From Paracoccaceae bacterium (GTDB lineage Bacteria > Pseudomonadota > Alphaproteobacteria > Rhodobacterales > Rhodobacteraceae): a stretch of DNA of 6,914 bases. A program made the translations under genes and the position numbers. Position 1 is the stretch's first letter. The number at the start of each line of letters is the position of its first letter. Positions 1 to 5,862 of this stretch are shown one piece after another. The stretch spans positions 1 through 6,914 of the forward strand of contig SBFT01000059.1 of assembly GCA_006227805.1 (NCBI GenBank), written 5' to 3'. The notes under the pieces were generated by a model, which was given only the letters and a program-made list of their open reading frames with translations, did not search any database and was not told the origin of the DNA.

Positions 1-150
1 GGCACGCGCATCGCCAATGGCTGCACCTCGGGCCACGGCGTCTGCGGCATCTCGCGGCTGTCGCCGCGGGGGATCGTGGCGACGATGATCTACATCCTGG
101 CCGGGGGCGCCTCGGTCCTTTTGTTCCGCCATCTTCTGGGGGTGATCTGA
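1..150 (+). CDS. YeeE/YedE family membrane protein, C-terminal fragment
   Basis: The last 49 residues of a protein that begins before the window, in frame from base 1. It carries the signature GCTSGHGVCG (residues 7-16 of the fragment), the cysteine-containing motif of YeeE/YedE (sulfur transport domain) proteins. A closing hydrophobic helix of about 20 residues follows. Family members are inner-membrane proteins linked to import of thiosulfate or other reduced sulfur compounds; the cysteines are thought to hand the sulfur compound through the membrane. The stop codon overlaps the next start (TGATG, sharing base 150), so the two genes are translationally coupled. The next gene encodes the matching second half, as is usual for the split two-gene form of this family. 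The substrate cannot be read from the sequence. Confidence 0.9.
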   Translation, partial: GTRIANGCTSGHGVCGISRLSPRGIVATMIYILAGGASVLLFRHLLGVI

Positions 151-584
151 TGCGCCATGTGATTTCGCTTCTGGCCGGTGCACTGTTCGGCGCGGGGCTG
201 TTCGTCTCGGGCATGACCGACACGCGCAAGGTGCAGGGCTGGCTGGACCTGTTCGGCGACTGGGACCCGACGCTGGCCTTCGTGATGGGCGGCGCGATCA
301 TTCCGATGGCGCTGGCCTGGGCGGTGACGCGGCGGCGCAAGTTCGCGCTGACCGGCGCGGCCTTCCCGCCCCCGGCCGAGGCCGTGTTCGACCGCCGCCT
401 GATCGGCGGATCGGTCCTGTTCGGCATGGGCTGGGGCCTCGCGGGGCTCTGCCCGGGACCGGCCATCGCCTCGCTCAGCTATGGCGGCGCCGAGGGCCTT
501 CTGTTCCTGGCCGCGATGCTGATCGGCATGGGCGCGGCCCCTGCCATCGGACGGCGGCTGGACAGAAGCGTGGCGGCGGCGTAG
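150..584 (+). CDS. YeeE/YedE-type partner protein (DUF6691-like)
   Basis: A 144-aa protein with about four predicted membrane helices (near residues 5-22, 41-60, 86-105 and 113-135). It contains the motif GLAGLCPGPA with Cys101, the conserved cysteine of the second half of split YeeE/YedE transporters. The basic stretch RRRK at 61-64 probably marks a cytoplasmic loop. The start at 150 is favoured by the TGATG overlap with the upstream gene and by a GGGGG Shine-Dalgarno-like run at 138-142. By family knowledge, the two short proteins together form the equivalent of one full-length YeeE/YedE protein. The likely role is transport of a reduced sulfur compound across the inner membrane. The sulfurtransferase-like gene 11 bases downstream supports a sulfur role. 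The exact substrate is unknown. Confidence 0.88.
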   Translation: MRHVISLLAGALFGAGLFVSGMTDTRKVQGWLDLFGDWDPTLAFVMGGAIIPMALAWAVTRRRKFALTGAAFPPPAEAVFDRRLIGGSVLFGMGWGLAGLCPGPAIASLSYGGAEGLLFLAAMLIGMGAAPAIGRRLDRSVAAA

Positions 585-595
585 GAATTCCGGCC

Positions 596-1027
596 ATGGA
601 TGCACGACAGCTGACCCCCCGCTATTCCGTCTCGCCCCAGATCGCGCCCGAGGACATGGACGCGATCGCGGCGGCGGGTTTCACCACGATCATCTGCAAC
701 CGGCCCGACGCCGAGGTGCCCCCGGGGCTTCACGCCGCCGAAATGGCCCGGGCCGCGCAGGCCGCGGGCCTGCGCTTCGAGACCCTGCCCCTGACGCACC
801 AGACCATGACGCCCGAAAACGTGGCGCGCCAGCGCGACCTGATCGCGGGGTCGGAAGGTCCGGTCCTGGCCTATTGCGCCTCGGGCACGCGGTCGTCGGT
901 CGTCTGGGCGCTGGGCGAGGCGGGCCACAGGCCGGTGGACGACATCCTGACCGCCGCGCGCAATGCGGGCTACATGCTCGACAACCTGCGCCCGACCCTG
1001 GACCTGGCAGCGGCCCAGGCACGCTGA
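596..1027 (+). CDS. TIGR01244 / DUF442 (Blh N-domain-like) sulfurtransferase
   Basis: A 143-aa soluble protein. Its N-terminal part carries the NRPD motif (residues 35-38), typical of the beta-lactamase-hydrolase-like (Blh) N-terminal domain family. The active loop is C94-A-S-G-T-R99 followed by S100. This is Cys-x4-Arg, the six-residue loop of rhodanese-type sulfurtransferases, rather than the Cys-x5-Arg loop of tyrosine/dual-specificity phosphatases, so a persulfide-carrying role is more likely than phosphatase activity. In Blh the domain is fused to a persulfide dioxygenase-like metallohydrolase; here it stands alone. The start is supported by AGGAA at 583-587, which overlaps the stop of the preceding gene and lies 8 bases before the ATG. 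It is probably co-transcribed with the two membrane genes, and may accept sulfur delivered by them. Confidence 0.87.
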   Translation: MDARQLTPRYSVSPQIAPEDMDAIAAAGFTTIICNRPDAEVPPGLHAAEMARAAQAAGLRFETLPLTHQTMTPENVARQRDLIAGSEGPVLAYCASGTRSSVVWALGEAGHRPVDDILTAARNAGYMLDNLRPTLDLAAAQAR

Positions 1028-1045
1028 GACGGCACCCGCGGCGTC

Positions 1046-1069
1046 GGCGGTCGGCTAGCCGGCGCCGCC
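1046..1069. terminator. possible bidirectional hairpin between convergent genes
   Basis: The 27-base gap between the converging + strand sulfurtransferase gene and the - strand FliM-like gene contains the perfect palindrome CGGCTAGCCG at 1052-1061. It is flanked by GGCGG (1046-1050) and a complementary GCCGCC-rich arm, giving a GC-rich stem with small bulges. The stop codon of the - strand gene sits in the palindrome centre (CTA on + strand, 1055-1057). No T-rich tract follows on either side, so this is not a classical intrinsic terminator. The position is right for one that stops both transcripts, but the evidence is weak. Confidence 0.3.
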
Positions 1070-2233
1070 CTCGCCCGGATCGAGGCCCAGGGCGGCTAGG
1101 TCGAGCGGCTGGCCCATCCCGCCCATGTCCAGCGCATCGAGCCCGTCCAGACCTTCCAGACCCGCGAGCTGCTTGATTTCCTGCGCGGCCTCGTCCGGCG
1201 ACATCCGCGACAGCGCCTCGAGATCGTCGGCCTCGCCCGCGAAGGCGTTCGCGCCCGGCAGGTCGATCGGCAGGGGTCCGGCCCCGGGCATCCCGACCGC
1301 GGGTCGGGGCATGGACGGCATCTCGCCCTGCGCCAGCGGCTGGAACCGGGCATCGCGCGCGGGTGCGGCGGCCAGGGGGACCGGCTGCGGCGCCATCAGG
1401 CGCACGGCGCGCGACCCGTTCATCTGGCCCAGCCGACCGCGCGCCACGACACGGCCCGAGACCGAGACGAGGCCGGTCTCGTCCATCCGCTCGCGCGGGA
1501 TGGGCAGCACATCCCCGACCTGCAGGCCGGTCAGCCGGTTCAGCGGCACGCGCAGCCGCGCCAGCACCGCCGTCAGCTCGGCCGTCACGTTCAGGAACGG
1601 GCTCTGGCCCGCATCCGTGACCACCCGATCCGTCGCCGCGCGCTCGCCCGGCCCGTGATCGTCCTCGGGCAGGATCAGCGCGAGATCGCCCTGCTGACGG
1701 CCCTGGGCGATGTCCAGCGTCAGCCGGAACACCCGATACCTGTCGCCCCTGAGCGCCAGAAGAAGGCTCCGCCTGCCTTCGGCGCGGGCACCGAACCGGA
1801 CCCCCGAAAGACAGTCACGGTCGGCAGGCTGCTGCGCCATCTCGGCGGCGCGGCGCAGGATCTCCTCGGTCAGGGGGGCGCAGAGGGCGGCGTCGGTGTC
1901 GGTGAAGACCCGCTCCTCCGGCGCACGATCCGAAACGGTGCCCATCGTCTGCTGCTGGATCAGCGCGGTGACGAGGCGCGAATCCAGCGTCGCGGCGCCG
2001 GCGGGCCTGCCGGCGCAATCGAGGATCACCAGCAGAGGCTCGCCCTCGAGCGCGTCCGCCAGAGCGTCTCCGGCATGACGCGCCTGACGTGCGGCGATCA
2101 CGCCCAGCGCCAGTCCCATCATGTCCTCGCCCACGCGCGGAATGGCCAGCCGCAGGGACCGCAGCGCGGTCATCTCGCGCGTCGCGGCGCGATCCTGCCC
2201 GTCCGAGAGTTTGCGCCGCAAGATGGACGTCAC
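1055..2233 (-). CDS. FliM/FliN-family (SpoA domain) motor-switch-like protein
   Basis: A 392-aa protein. Residues about 212-280 form a SpoA (FliM/FliN C-terminal) domain, with the characteristic run of hydrophobic strands around LNRLTGLQVGDVLPIP and the later GRLGQMNGSRAVRL. Residues about 30-190 resemble the FliM middle domain, including a degenerate segment near 92-125 where FliM has its conserved Gly/Arg-Thr-Glu region. No N-terminal EIDAL-type CheY-binding motif is seen; the protein starts MTSILRRK. After the SpoA domain comes a 110-residue Pro/Ala-rich tail ending in a Leu-Gly-Asp-rich repeat (358-369). The start codon is GTG (2231-2233); an in-frame stop lies three codons upstream and the ribosome site is weak. 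No other flagellar gene is in the window, so the role (motor switch, or another SpoA-based complex) is open. It lies 118 bases after the kinase gene, same strand. Confidence 0.82.
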   Translation of the reverse strand: MTSILRRKLSDGQDRAATREMTALRSLRLAIPRVGEDMMGLALGVIAARQARHAGDALADALEGEPLLVILDCAGRPAGAATLDSRLVTALIQQQTMGTVSDRAPEERVFTDTDAALCAPLTEEILRRAAEMAQQPADRDCLSGVRFGARAEGRRSLLLALRGDRYRVFRLTLDIAQGRQQGDLALILPEDDHGPGERAATDRVVTDAGQSPFLNVTAELTAVLARLRVPLNRLTGLQVGDVLPIPRERMDETGLVSVSGRVVARGRLGQMNGSRAVRLMAPQPVPLAAAPARDARFQPLAQGEMPSMPRPAVGMPGAGPLPIDLPGANAFAGEADDLEALSRMSPDEAAQEIKQLAGLEGLDGLDALDMGGMGQPLDLAALGLDPGEGGAG

Positions 2234-2351
2234 GCTTCGTCATCCCCAGATCACCCGAAATGGCCGACCGGCAGGCGCTGCAGGGCAGGCCCGGATCGGC
2301 ACATGTCCAGTTAGCCGGAAACGGGTTACGAATGTCTGAACGGCGCTGCGC
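2234..2351 (-). other. 118-base gap between kinase and FliM-like genes
   Basis: The gap contains an imperfect inverted repeat (GCCGA at 2263-2267 pairing with TCGGC at 2296-2300, extended inwards by CCGG-type pairs) and a direct repeat of GGCAGGC (2270-2276 and 2284-2290). There is no T-tract after the hairpin and no convincing -35/-10 pair. It could hold a weak terminator for the kinase operon or a promoter for the FliM-like gene. I cannot decide whether the FliM-like gene is part of the same transcript. Confidence 0.3.
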
Positions 2352-5057
2352 CTATTGTGCCGCCATGGCCTGTTGTGCGGGCAGAAGGACCCGGAAGGCG
2401 CCGCCCTGATGACCGTCCAGATAGGTGATGTCCCCGCCCAGGCGGTCCATGATCTCGCGGCAGATCGCCAGGCCCAGGCCGGCACCGCCCGCCTTGTCGC
2501 CGCCGACGCGCGCGAACTTCTCGAAGACCAGCGCGCGCGCCTCGCGCGGCACGCCGGTTCCGTTGTCCACGAAATCCACCGCCAGGCGGTCGCCCATGCC
2601 GCGGACCCGGATCGTCAGCCGCGGCGCGTCCGACACGCAGTATTTCTGTGCATTCCCGATCAGGTTGATGAAGACCTGCGCCAGCCGGTCGAGATCGGTG
2701 TGGATCTCGACCGCCTCTTCGCGCGGCCTCCGGTCCACCCGGATCGGACGCTCGGCCCCCGCCAGCGCCGAGGCCACTGCGCGGTCCAGCACCTCGGACA
2801 GGCTGGCGCTGCGCCGGTTCAGGCTGACCTGGCCGTTTTCCAGCACGCTGAGATCGAGCAGGTCATCGAGAAGCCGCGTCAGACGGATCGCTTCGGCATG
2901 GATGATGCCGGCATAGCGGCTCTTCTCCTCCTCGCCCAGCCGCTCGGTGTCGCGCAGGATCTCGGAAAAGGCACGGATCGAGGTCATGGGCGTGCGCAAT
3001 TCATGGCTGACCTGGCTGAGGAAACTGTCCTTCTGCAGCGAAATCTGCGTCAGCTTGTCGTTGGCCTCGCGCAGTTGCGCGGCGGTGCGCGTCAGTTCGG
3101 CCGACTTGGTCTCGAGCTGGGTCGAATATTCGAGAAGCTGCGCCGATTCGTCGGCCACCGCCATCAGATCCTCGACCGAGACCGTCTCGCCGCCCACGAT
3201 CTGGACGATCATCGCATGGGCCGTCGCCGTGCCGATCGAGCCGCTGAGTTCGCGTTCCAGCCGGTCCAGGAATTCCGGCGTCGGCTCGGGCAGGTTGCCG
3301 CGCGCGCCCTGGCGGCGCGCTTCGCGCTGGAACAGCGCCTGGGCGCGATCCGGGCCCAGGATGCGCTGGGCCATGATCACCAGGTCCTCGCTCTGGGCCA
3401 GCGATCCGGTCCAGCCGCGCGGACCGACCGAACGGTCGAACACATGCACGAACTGTGCGCCCTGCAACCGTTCCAGCGGACTGGGAAAGCTGAGCAGCGA
3501 CATCGCGATGAAGGCGGCCGTATTCAGCAGAAGGCTCCACAGCACCGTGTGCACGATGGGATCCATCCCCTCGATCCCGAAGAGCGCATGGGGCTTCAGC
3601 CAGGCGAGGCCCAGAAGGCCATTCTCCATGATGCCGGCCGGGATCAGCCCCTGCGGCCCGATCCCCGGCAGGAGCGAGGTATAGACCCAGAGCGCGAACC
3701 CCACGCTCAGCCCCGACAGGGCGCCGATCCGCGTGGCGCCGCGCCAGAACAGCCCGCCCACCAGCGCAGGCAGGATCTGGGCGATCCCCGCGAAGGCGAT
3801 CAGCCCGATCGCCGCCAGCGCCGTGCCGTCCCCCGACAGGTCAAAGTAGAAATAGCCCAGGGCCATGATCACGCCGATCGAGACCCGCCGCACCAGCAGG
3901 ACGACATGGCGCACGTCGCCCGCAGCCATCGCCCCCTTGCCCCACTTGGTCGAGAGGTAAAGCGGCATGACGAGGTGGTTCGACACCATGATCGACAGCG
4001 CCATCGCGGCCACGATCACCATGGATGTCGCCGAGGAAAAGCCGCCCAGGAAGGCCAGCATCGCCAACCCGTCCTCGCCCGCCATCAAGGGCAGGCTGAG
4101 CACGAAGAGATCCGGGTTCGACCCGTCGGGCAGCAGGTCGAGACCGACCACCGCGATCGGCACGACGAAGAGGCTCATGAGCAGGAGGTAGAGCGGAAAG
4201 GCCCAGGCGGCGGTGCGCAGATGGCGTTCGTCGTCGTTCTCGACCACCATCACCTGGAACATCCGCGGCAGGCAGACCACCGCCGCCGCCGCCAGAAGCG
4301 TGATCGCGGTCCAGCGCCCGCCATGGACCTGCCAGGTGCCGATCTCGGAGGCGTCGACGCGGGCCAGCGTCTCGGACAGGCCCCCGCCCAGGCCCCAGAC
4401 GACGAAGATGCCCACCGCCAGCAGCGCCACCAGCTTGACCACCGCTTCCAGGGCGACCGCGGTGACGACGCCGTGGTGGCGCTCATTGGCGTCGAGGTTG
4501 CGCGTGCCGAAGAGGATCGCGAAGATCGCGAGGCCCACCGCGACCAGGAAGGCGCTGTTGTCGGGGGGCATCATCGCGGGATTGGCCCCGCCGCCATGGG
4601 ACGCGCCCGCATCCGCGAAGATCGAGAAGGACAGCGTGATCGACTGGAGTTGCAGCGCGATGTAGGGCGTCACGCTGATCACCGCCAGGATCGTCACGCC
4701 GATCGCCAGAAGGTTCGACTTGCCATAGCGCGACGCCAGAAGGTCGGCGATCGAGGTGACGCGCTGGCTGCGCCCGATGCGCACCAGCTTGCGCAGCCCC
4801 CACCACCACCCGATCATCACCAGCGTCGGGCCGAGGTAGATCGTGATGAATTCGAGCCCCGAGCGCGCGGCGTAGCCGACCGCGCCGTAGAACGTCCAGC
4901 CCGTGCAGTAGATCGACAGCGACAAGGTGTAGATCAGCGGAGACCGCAGCCATTGCCCGCGCCCCTGCCCGGCCATCTGTTCGGCCAGGAAGGCCACCGC
5001 GAACAGCACGATCACATAGGCCAGGCAGACCGCGACCAGAATGCTGAGCGCGTCCAT
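2352..5057 (-). CDS. Sodium/solute symporter-type sensor histidine kinase (CrbS-like)
   Basis: A 901-aa fusion. Residues about 1-525 are a sodium/solute symporter (SLC5-like) domain of roughly 12-13 helices, with family motifs such as TPYIALQLQSI and, near residue 338, GGFSSATSMVIV. Residues about 530-640 fit the STAC linker that joins such transporters to kinases, followed by a coiled coil (about 640-675). I see no PAS domain. The kinase core is complete: H-box SHELRTPM with His685, N-box with Asn802, G1 box DNGTGVP with Asp831, and a G2 box GGAGLGLA near 858. There is no attached receiver. CrbS proteins sense or take up acetate-like acids and control acetyl-CoA synthetase genes; the ligand here is inferred. 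The start at 5057 is preferred over an upstream in-frame ATG (5126): it overlaps the previous stop (TGATG), has AGGGGG 5 bases upstream, and removes an Arg/Pro-rich non-family extension. Confidence 0.92.
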   Translation of the reverse strand: MDALSILVAVCLAYVIVLFAVAFLAEQMAGQGRGQWLRSPLIYTLSLSIYCTGWTFYGAVGYAARSGLEFITIYLGPTLVMIGWWWGLRKLVRIGRSQRVTSIADLLASRYGKSNLLAIGVTILAVISVTPYIALQLQSITLSFSIFADAGASHGGGANPAMMPPDNSAFLVAVGLAIFAILFGTRNLDANERHHGVVTAVALEAVVKLVALLAVGIFVVWGLGGGLSETLARVDASEIGTWQVHGGRWTAITLLAAAAVVCLPRMFQVMVVENDDERHLRTAAWAFPLYLLLMSLFVVPIAVVGLDLLPDGSNPDLFVLSLPLMAGEDGLAMLAFLGGFSSATSMVIVAAMALSIMVSNHLVMPLYLSTKWGKGAMAAGDVRHVVLLVRRVSIGVIMALGYFYFDLSGDGTALAAIGLIAFAGIAQILPALVGGLFWRGATRIGALSGLSVGFALWVYTSLLPGIGPQGLIPAGIMENGLLGLAWLKPHALFGIEGMDPIVHTVLWSLLLNTAAFIAMSLLSFPSPLERLQGAQFVHVFDRSVGPRGWTGSLAQSEDLVIMAQRILGPDRAQALFQREARRQGARGNLPEPTPEFLDRLERELSGSIGTATAHAMIVQIVGGETVSVEDLMAVADESAQLLEYSTQLETKSAELTRTAAQLREANDKLTQISLQKDSFLSQVSHELRTPMTSIRAFSEILRDTERLGEEEKSRYAGIIHAEAIRLTRLLDDLLDLSVLENGQVSLNRRSASLSEVLDRAVASALAGAERPIRVDRRPREEAVEIHTDLDRLAQVFINLIGNAQKYCVSDAPRLTIRVRGMGDRLAVDFVDNGTGVPREARALVFEKFARVGGDKAGGAGLGLAICREIMDRLGGDITYLDGHQGGAFRVLLPAQQAMAAQ

Positions 5058-5362
5058 CAGCGCCCCCTGGGATCGCCCGGCTGAGGGGCCGCGCGCGGGG
5101 GGCGCGGTTCGGCGCCTGCGTCCCATTTGCGCGTGGTGCGCCCGAAGATGAAGACGCAGAGGATCAGCAGCGCCCAGACGGTGAAATAGTAGATCGTCAC
5201 CAGCGACATCGGCAGCGCCCCGGCCTCGCCCTGCTGCGGCCAGAGCAGGGGCAGCGCCAGCAAGGCCGCCCCCAGCACCGGCAGCAGGCGCGCGGCATCC
5301 AGCACGCGGCGGCGGCGATAGGTCTCGCGTTCCAGGAAGATGTTGGGGCGGCGGGTGCTCAT
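5057..5362 (-). CDS. Small two-helix membrane protein in the kinase operon
   Basis: A 101-aa protein that I cannot assign to a named family. It has an Arg-rich N-terminus (RRRR at 16-19), a hydrophobic helix at about 25-41, a short loop, and a second helix at about 52-75 containing IYYFTVWALLILCVFIFG. The C-terminus is hydrophilic and Pro/Arg-rich. The positive charges at both ends predict a hairpin with both termini in the cytoplasm. Its start overlaps the response regulator stop by 4 bases (ATGA) and its stop overlaps the kinase start by 1 base, so all three are translated together. Small two-helix proteins (DUF485 beside ActP, DUF4212 beside related symporters) are regular partners of this transporter family. 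By analogy this may be an accessory subunit of the symporter-kinase, but that is inference. Confidence 0.8.
   Translation of the reverse strand: MSTRRPNIFLERETYRRRRVLDAARLLPVLGAALLALPLLWPQQGEAGALPMSLVTIYYFTVWALLILCVFIFGRTTRKWDAGAEPRPPRAAPQPGDPRGR
5063..5068 (-). promoter_or_regulatory. ribosome binding site that fixes the kinase start
   Basis: AGGGGG on the - strand ends 5 bases before the ATG at 5057. It lies inside the last codons of the 101-aa membrane protein gene. No comparable site sits at a suitable distance before the longer in-frame ATG at 5126, which supports the shorter 901-aa kinase. Confidence 0.6.
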
Positions 5363-5739
5363 GGCCGGTGGGTCTCGGCCAGAAGGTCGCGGATGGCGCC
5401 CAGAACCTCGTGGTTCGAGAAGGGCTTGGTCATGAAGCGGCTGACGCCCGCGCGTTCGGCCATCTCGCGGTCGCGGCTATGGCCGCGCGCGGTCAGCATC
5501 AGGACCGGCAGCGACCGGGTCGCGCCGTGGTCGCGCAGGTCCTGAAGGATCTCGAGCCCCGACCGACCGGGCAGCATCAGGTCGAGGATCAGAAGATCGG
5601 GCAGGAACTTCAGCACGGTCTCGACCGCGTCCGCCCCGTTGGAATGGGTTTCGACCTGCCAGCCCTCGCGCGTCAGCAGGAAGCGGATCGCCTCGATGAT
5701 GTTGGGTTCGTCCTCGATCAGCAGAACCGTCCGGGTCAT
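5359..5739 (-). CDS. CheY-like single-domain response regulator
   Basis: A 126-aa protein made of one receiver domain. The acidic pocket is Glu9-Asp10, the phospho-acceptor is Asp53 (ILDLMLPG), the switch residue is Thr83 (MLTARG), and the conserved lysine is Lys105 (MTKPFS). All key residues are present, so it should be active. It ends soon after helix 5 with no DNA-binding or enzymatic output domain, unlike CrbR-type partners, which carry a LuxR-type helix-turn-helix. It is the first gene of the operon with the membrane protein and the symporter-kinase and is almost certainly that kinase's partner. The start has a GGGGAG/GGAGAG ribosome site at 5749-5756, and an in-frame stop lies just upstream. 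Its downstream target is unknown; the adjacent ScfR-like regulator is a candidate. Confidence 0.93.
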   Translation of the reverse strand: MTRTVLLIEDEPNIIEAIRFLLTREGWQVETHSNGADAVETVLKFLPDLLILDLMLPGRSGLEILQDLRDHGATRSLPVLMLTARGHSRDREMAERAGVSRFMTKPFSNHEVLGAIRDLLAETHRP

Positions 5740-5764
5740 GCCGGTTCACTCTCCCCCCTGTGAC

Positions 5765-5802
5765 GGCCGGTCTTCTCGGCCCCGGGGCTTCCTCCTGCCC
5801 GG
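5765..5802 (-). promoter_or_regulatory. leader hairpins with a buried AGGAGG
   Basis: In the leader before the response regulator, two adjacent hairpins can form: GGCCG/CGGCC (5765-5769 with 5777-5781, 7-base loop) and CCGGG/CCCGG (5782-5786 with 5798-5802, 11-base loop). On the - strand the second loop contains a consensus AGGAGG (5791-5796) that is not followed by any ATG, GTG or TTG at a useful distance. Both stems are only 5 bp, so function is uncertain. Confidence 0.3.
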
Positions 5803-5830
5803 AACCGTCTTTCGTTGTGGCCGATGCCGG

Positions 5831-5859
5831 ACTATCCCGCGTTTGTGTTGACCTGTCAA
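5831..5859 (-). promoter_or_regulatory. putative sigma70-type promoter for the kinase operon
   Basis: The - strand reads TTGACA (5854-5859), a perfect -35 box, then a 17-base spacer, then GATAGT (5831-5836), which matches four of six bases of TATAAT. The expected transcript start is near 5825, giving a leader of about 85 bases before the response regulator ATG at 5739. The -35 box overlaps the stop codon (TGA, 5856-5858) of the upstream regulator gene. A good -35 with a weaker -10 is common in GC-rich alphaproteobacteria. No experiment supports it. Confidence 0.5.
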
Positions 5860-5862
5860 AAC
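5845..5862. promoter_or_regulatory. imperfect palindrome over the -35 box (candidate operator)
   Basis: GTGTTGACCTGTCAAAAC: the arms TTGAC and GTCAA (5848-5852 and 5855-5859) are perfectly complementary around a two-base centre. After one mismatch, two further pairs extend the symmetry to 18 bases. It covers the -35 box of the putative kinase-operon promoter, as a repressor or activator site would. Which protein would bind is not known. Confidence 0.35.

Noticed and set aside
90..605. A 171-codon open frame on the - strand opposite the YeeE/YedE genes
   Set aside because: Arg/Ala/His-rich product without domains, lying wholly over well-supported membrane protein genes; a GC-driven shadow frame.
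2263..2300. Hairpin after the kinase gene as an intrinsic terminator
   Set aside because: The stem is interrupted and no U-tract follows, so it was noted only as part of the gap description.
1655..2314. A 219-codon + strand frame across the FliM-like gene and the following gap
   Set aside because: No ribosome site or domain, Arg/Gly/Gln-rich composition; the opposite strand encodes a recognisable SpoA protein.
2355..5084. A 909-codon open frame on the + strand, antisense to the symporter-kinase
   Set aside because: Its product is a His/Arg/Gln/Asp-rich, low-complexity sequence with no recognisable domain. High GC content and the codon bias of the kinase on the other strand keep this frame free of stops. 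The - strand reading shows clear, complete family domains.
5057..5126. Longer kinase start at 5126, adding 23 residues
   Set aside because: The extension is Arg/Pro-rich, overlaps the membrane protein gene by 70 bases and has no good ribosome site, while the ATG at 5057 has AGGGGG and a TGATG overlap.
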